From: Hyphomonas sp.
GTDB lineage: Bacteria > Pseudomonadota > Alphaproteobacteria > Caulobacterales > Hyphomonadaceae
Direction of reading: 5' to 3'
DNA: 19,012 bases
Assembly (NCBI GenBank): GCA_003486945.1
Contig: DNFL01000402.1
Span: forward strand, 2,200-21,211
Shown here: piece after piece, positions 15,675-19,012 of the stretch
Numbering within the stretch: the stretch's first letter is position 1
Layout: the number at the start of each line of letters is the position of its first letter
The notes under the pieces: generated by a model
Told to the model about the DNA's origin: nothing
Database searches by the model: none
What the model saw: only the letters and a program-made list of their open reading frames with translations
Made by a program: the position numbers and the translations under genes

Positions 15675-16325
15675 ATGCGACCTTTCCGCATACTCCTGCC
15701 CTTGCTGCTGCTCGCGGCCTGTTCGCCGCCGGCGATGGAGGATGCCCCCGAAACTGCGCCCGCTTTGGAGGAAGCGGTCCCCGCGACAGTCGCGGCTCCC
15801 CGGCGCTCCGCCGCGCCGACAGAATACTGGGGCGTCAAGCCCGGCGAAGCGCTGCCCGTCACGTGGGAAGACCTGATGCCCCCCGGCGCCGAGGCAGAGC
15901 TCATCCGCCAGATGACCGAGTTCTACGACGCCCTCGACAAGCGCTACGGCGAAGGCTTCACCATCGAGGAAGGCGCCGCCGACGACACCATGCCGCAATT
16001 CGGCACCTTCGATGTCGCCCATGAACTCGACGACCAGCTCGTGCGCATCCCCGGCTATGTCGTGCCGCTCGATGGCACGGAGCAGGGGCGATACACCGAG
16101 TTCCTCTTCGTGCCCTACATGGGCGCCTGCATTCACTCCCCGCCGCCGCCGCCCAACCAGATCATCCTCGTGCGCGCGCCTGAGGGCCAGCGCATCACCG
16201 ACATCTGGATTCCCTACTACGTCGAAGGCACCCTCTCGACCGGCGAATTCCTCAACGACACCGGCAACGCCGCCTATGCCTTGCAGCTGACAAAGCTGGA
16301 ACCCTATCCGCTGATGGAGCCATGA
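15675..16325 (+). CDS. DUF3299 family lipoprotein
   Basis: A 216-residue exported protein. Residues 1-15 are a lipoprotein signal peptide with lipobox LAAC, lipid-anchored at Cys16. A flexible Pro/Ala/Glu-rich linker (about 17-48) follows. The C-terminal domain carries the DUF3299 signature: VRIPGYVVPLD at 123-133, then EFLFVPYMGACIHSPPPPPNQ at 142-162. The conserved C152-x-H154 and proline run look like a metal or cofactor site, but this is an inference; the family's function is not known to me. In some gammaproteobacteria members lie near metal-transport genes, but no such gene is seen here. The start is ATG at 15675, with only a weak purine stretch (CGAGG) upstream. It is divergent from hscC (135-bp gap) and its stop is 9 nt from that of the convergent secreted-protein gene. 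Confidence 0.85.
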   Translation: MRPFRILLPLLLLAACSPPAMEDAPETAPALEEAVPATVAAPRRSAAPTEYWGVKPGEALPVTWEDLMPPGAEAELIRQMTEFYDALDKRYGEGFTIEEGAADDTMPQFGTFDVAHELDDQLVRIPGYVVPLDGTEQGRYTEFLFVPYMGACIHSPPPPPNQIILVRAPEGQRITDIWIPYYVEGTLSTGEFLNDTGNAAYALQLTKLEPYPLMEP

Positions 16326-16334
16326 AGGCCCCGC

Positions 16335-18311
16335 TCAGTTGCGAGGCTTCACGGTCGTGGGCGGCGGTGTGGTTGACATCGGCGCAGACGGCAGCTTCGG
16401 AACGTCGCCCGCCGTGATGGGCTTGTCGGGCGCAACCGTCTGCCCACTGATCGATTGACCGGAGCGGATCGCCAGCAGCGCCGGCATCTTCGCGGCAAGA
16501 TCCTTCTGCGCGGGTGACCAGCAGCTCTTGAAGCCGCCCGGCTGGCTGACAGAGTAACCGGCTTTCACGGCTTTCAAGGCGCAGTCATCATACGCCGTAG
16601 TGACGAGGTTCGTGCAACTCGCACGCTCCGGCGTTCTGTCAGCATACGCCTTGCAGATATTCTGCGCCGCGCCGGCGGGAGAAAGATCGACGCCGTAGTT
16701 CGCCAGCTTGTTCGCAAAGCTCGTCCGCGTCTCCAGCAGTTTCTGACATGCAGAGATGGATCCGGCGACAGGTCCGAAAACGATGCTGGCAGAAGACGGC
16801 GCATAGGCCACCGCGTCCCGCATCGTCTCAAAGCATCCTTTGTCAAAGCTGGCGCGCAGGTCCTCAACGCACGCGCTTCTCAGCGGCTCGTTTGCCGGGC
16901 ATCCGAACTGGCCGCTGCCAGCTGGCGGGCTGCCAATCCACCACCACAGGTAATACTCCCTCACACTCTGCTTGTTTGCATTCCAGCGTTCGGCAACACG
17001 CTGCGACAGACGCGGCGAGATGCCAACCTGCGCGACCTTGATGGCCTGTTCCTGATCCGGGGCGAAGGCCCACCCCTGCATGGCCGCGGAGAAGATCCCG
17101 CTCGGCTTGCACCGTGCCCGGATGACAGATCCAGTCTGGCCACTGCAGTCGAGTCCGCCCGCCAGCGATTTCAGGCCCGCAGCATCCGGATGCTTCAATC
17201 CGCCTACTGTATATATCGCCAGCTTCGCAGCGCGGCCAGCGGAGTCATTTGTCGGAAATCCAGTCATCACCGGCGGCAGGCGCCAGGCCCAGTGGGATTC
17301 AAACAGCTTGTCCCAGTTGGCCTCGATAGACTTCAGCATTTGCGATTCGTTGAATTCGCGCAGGCCTTCGCCTTTCACGTCCGCAAGCAGACGCAAAGCC
17401 ATCTCGGTGCAGATCTTGTTGCCGTTGGCTTTGGAGTGCTTGTGAACATCATAATAGTTCGCGCAGGAGTCGATGCGGACTTGCAACTCGCTCATCACGA
17501 TCGGTTCCGCTTTCGGCCCCTGAAGCGCAAAGCGCTTGATGTAGTGCGCACGTCCAGTGGTGGCGAATTCCCGTTCGTACACTACGCCGTAAGGCTCCGG
17601 ATCGGATTCGCCGTTCACCAGTTCATCGTACGCCCCGCTGAGTCCGGCATAGGTCTTGTGCGCGGCGCGTTCTGCCATATCGTCGAGATCGTTGATGAAA
17701 CCGAGTCCGAGCGCGTCGAGGGTTGCGGCGCAGGACTGCGATGCCTGGCTGATCGCATCGCCAATGTCGCGCAGATCCGTCAGGGCGATGCCATTATCGA
17801 TTGTCGTGCACGCGCAGCTGACTTGCACCGTATAGGGCTGCACGCCTGGAACCGCTTCGATCATGTTCCAGACCTGTTCCTTGGCGGCGTCGCTGTTCAC
17901 CACTTCGAGCAACTTGGTCCGGATACCGCCTGGCGGCATGATGTAGCTGATGCCTTCGCCGAAGGGCCGCGCCACCACGCCTTTGATCGACTTTTCGCAG
18001 TTGCCGGTGGGCACCGTTTCCGGTGACGCCACCTTGATCGCGGAGATCGCCGCCACGGTGATGGCATAGGGCGCCGCTGTGCCGCCGCCAGCCGCTGTGC
18101 ACGCCGAAGCGTTGGCGCCGTTCTCGGCGATCAGCGCCGACTTGTAGGCGACATCGCCCATGATCTTGAGGCTGCCTACGCCGGCATCCTTGGCGCACTG
18201 GTATGCGGACTTGAAGGTATCCAGAGGTCCCGCCTGTGCGGAGAGCGGTAAGCAAAGCGAGATCAGCGCTGCCGCGATGACAGCTTTCTGCAAGCGCAGC
18301 ATGATTGGCAT
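16335..18311 (-). CDS. Large secreted cysteine-rich protein, unknown family
   Basis: From ATG 18311 this is a 658-residue protein. It has a Sec signal peptide (LRLQKAVIAAALISLCLPLSAQA, cleavage after Ala27), so it should be periplasmic or secreted. I do not recognise any family. The mature chain has 18 cysteines spread over its length, including a C-A-C pair in QVSCACTT, an even number consistent with extensive disulfide bonding. Other marks are a helical start with QCAKDAG, an aromatic stretch YYLWWWIGSPP, and a Pro/Thr-rich tail ending TPPPTTVKPRN. No membrane helix is seen after the signal peptide. A longer reading to 18452 adds 47 residues before the signal peptide and lacks a ribosome site. 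AGGGGG 8 nt before 18311 decides the start. It is divergent from the PhoX-family gene across a 267-bp region. Confidence 0.8.
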   Translation of the reverse strand: MPIMLRLQKAVIAAALISLCLPLSAQAGPLDTFKSAYQCAKDAGVGSLKIMGDVAYKSALIAENGANASACTAAGGGTAAPYAITVAAISAIKVASPETVPTGNCEKSIKGVVARPFGEGISYIMPPGGIRTKLLEVVNSDAAKEQVWNMIEAVPGVQPYTVQVSCACTTIDNGIALTDLRDIGDAISQASQSCAATLDALGLGFINDLDDMAERAAHKTYAGLSGAYDELVNGESDPEPYGVVYEREFATTGRAHYIKRFALQGPKAEPIVMSELQVRIDSCANYYDVHKHSKANGNKICTEMALRLLADVKGEGLREFNESQMLKSIEANWDKLFESHWAWRLPPVMTGFPTNDSAGRAAKLAIYTVGGLKHPDAAGLKSLAGGLDCSGQTGSVIRARCKPSGIFSAAMQGWAFAPDQEQAIKVAQVGISPRLSQRVAERWNANKQSVREYYLWWWIGSPPAGSGQFGCPANEPLRSACVEDLRASFDKGCFETMRDAVAYAPSSASIVFGPVAGSISACQKLLETRTSFANKLANYGVDLSPAGAAQNICKAYADRTPERASCTNLVTTAYDDCALKAVKAGYSVSQPGGFKSCWSPAQKDLAAKMPALLAIRSGQSISGQTVAPDKPITAGDVPKLPSAPMSTTPPPTTVKPRN

Positions 18312-18319
18312 TTCAGAGA

Positions 18320-18325
18320 CCCCCT
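18320..18325 (-). promoter_or_regulatory. Ribosome site that sets the secreted-protein start
   Basis: AGGGGG on the minus strand, 8 nt before ATG 18311, places the start directly before the signal peptide and argues against the 705-residue reading. Confidence 0.6.
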
Positions 18326-18430
18326 GGTGTTTACATACCGGCAGTCTCAATGGTTCGCAGGCCCAGTCAATCGGTGAGGATACCCAGTTTTCGGGGGGAT
18401 ATTGCCTATGGCACTGAAGCACCTTGCACC

Positions 18431-18451
18431 TGCCGGCCGTCGCCGCCGGCA
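18431..18451. repeat. 7-bp GC hairpin in the divergent region
   Basis: TGCCGGC-7 nt-GCCGGCA is a perfect stem near the middle of the divergent region. No T-run follows on either strand, so it is not an intrinsic terminator. It may be an operator or chance in GC-rich DNA. Confidence 0.25.
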
Positions 18452-18516
18452 ATGCCGCCTGCGCGCTCGACTTCGAACCCTAGGGGCCTTATTCCATGCC
18501 GAAGCTCTGAAGCCGG

Positions 18517-18534
18517 CCTACATAAATCTGTCGC
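18517..18534 (+). promoter_or_regulatory. Putative Pho box upstream of the PhoX-family gene
   Basis: CCTACATAAATCTGTCGC matches 14 of 18 positions of the classical PhoB box (two CTGTCA-type half-sites 11 bp apart around ATAAAT). The downstream half CTGTCGC and the AT-rich centre are nearly ideal; the upstream half is weak. It ends 44 nt before the ATG at 18579, a suitable distance for a PhoB-activated promoter. The -10 element is not clear. Phosphate starvation would be the expected inducer, in line with the gene's product. Confidence 0.6.
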
Positions 18535-18578
18535 AAGCCGGTGCCAGTAGGGACAAGCACGAAGAGAGGAGCGCCAAG

Positions 18579-19012
18579 ATGGACAGTTCGGAAAACATCT
18601 CCGCCAATCCCCGCATCGCTGCGGGCGCCGAGACGATCTCAACCCTCATCGAACGCCGCCTCTCGCGGCGCGGATTCCTTGGCGGTCTCGCCGCCGCATC
18701 TGCGCTGGCCGCGTGCGCAAACCGGCCGGAAGGGGACGTTGCCTTTGCGGCGCAGGAAGAGACCGGCGCCTTCCGCTTCGCGGAACTCGCGCGCGGCCTT
18801 GATGAAATGCATCACGTCGCCGAAGGCTACCGCGCAGACCTGCTGCTGCGCTGGGGCGACCCGCTCTGGGAGGACAGCCCGGCCTTCGATCCGCTGAACC
18901 AAACCTCCGCCGCGCAGGCGCGCCAGTTCGGCTACAATAACGATTTCATCGGCTTCGTGCCGCTTGATCCGTCTACGGATGGTGCGCTGCGCGGCCTGCT
19001 CTGCGTCAATCA
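18579..19012 (+). CDS. phoX: PhoX-family (DUF839) alkaline phosphatase, N-terminal part (cut by window edge)
   Basis: 144 codons plus two bases are present before the window ends. The product starts with a twin-arginine signal (LSRRGFLGG, residues 28-36) followed by a hydrophobic stretch ending LAAC, so it is exported folded through Tat and may be lipidated at Cys46. The rest matches the beginning of PhoX-family phosphatases: ADLLLRWGDPLW at 86-97, FDPLNQTSAAQARQFGYNND at 101-120, then FIGFVPL. PhoX enzymes are monomeric Ca2+/Fe-dependent phosphomonoesterases that release phosphate from organic esters. The catalytic residues lie beyond the window. The start has AGAGAGGAG 7 nt upstream, and a Pho box lies at 18517. 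Confidence is high for the family and lower for the exact symbol, because DUF839 also includes non-phosphatase members. Confidence 0.88.
   Translation, partial: MDSSENISANPRIAAGAETISTLIERRLSRRGFLGGLAAASALAACANRPEGDVAFAAQEETGAFRFAELARGLDEMHHVAEGYRADLLLRWGDPLWEDSPAFDPLNQTSAAQARQFGYNNDFIGFVPLDPSTDGALRGLLCVN

Noticed and set aside
14031..16325. 764-codon plus-strand frame ending with the DUF3299 protein
   Set aside because: The first 548 codons are antisense to hscC and read into the lipoprotein by lack of stops. The lipobox signal peptide at 15675 marks the true start.

Overview
The window looks like a chromosomal segment of a GC-rich, aerobic alphaproteobacterium. Gene content (leucine catabolism, a Baeyer-Villiger monooxygenase, a PhoX-type phosphatase, an HscC-type Hsp70) and compact divergent or convergent packing would fit the Hyphomonadaceae/Caulobacterales. 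That placement is an inference from style, not a sequence match. I see no rRNA, tRNA, CRISPR array, insertion sequence, integrase or phage gene. No gene-free stretch exceeds about 270 bases.

Left edge (1-2740, minus strand): the start of a PAS-sensor histidine kinase, cut by the window edge exactly at its phospho-acceptor histidine. It follows a patatin-like phospholipase with an N-terminal cyclic-nucleotide-binding-type domain whose ligand cassette is altered.

Centre-left (2844-10155, mostly plus strand): a dispersed leucine/isovalerate degradation locus. It holds both subunits of 3-methylcrotonyl-CoA carboxylase (beta at 2844, alpha with the biotin site at 8254) and a methylglutaconyl-CoA hydratase-type crotonase (6119). 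Together these would convert 3-methylcrotonyl-CoA to HMG-CoA. They are interleaved with a periplasmic EF-hand protein that has its own strong terminator, an acyltransferase-3 membrane protein, a small three-helix membrane protein on the minus strand, and a DUF817 membrane protein whose end overlaps the alpha-subunit gene by 38 nt. Isovaleryl-CoA dehydrogenase and HMG-CoA lyase are not in the window.

Centre-right (10160-15539, minus strand): a Baeyer-Villiger monooxygenase followed 19 nt later by a double-hotdog (FAS1-like/MaoC-type) hydratase, then an HscC-type Hsp70 whose stop overlaps the start of a membrane-anchored J-like protein with R-P-E in place of H-P-D.

Right edge (15675-19012): a DUF3299 lipoprotein, a convergent gene for a large secreted cysteine-rich protein I cannot place in any family, and, divergent from it, the beginning of a Tat-exported PhoX-family phosphatase preceded by a good Pho-box match.

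The parts most worth a second look are the unassigned cysteine-rich secreted protein beside the Pho box, the HscC/J pair with a degenerate HPD, the palindromes at 4505-4583, and the altered ligand cassette of the patatin protein.
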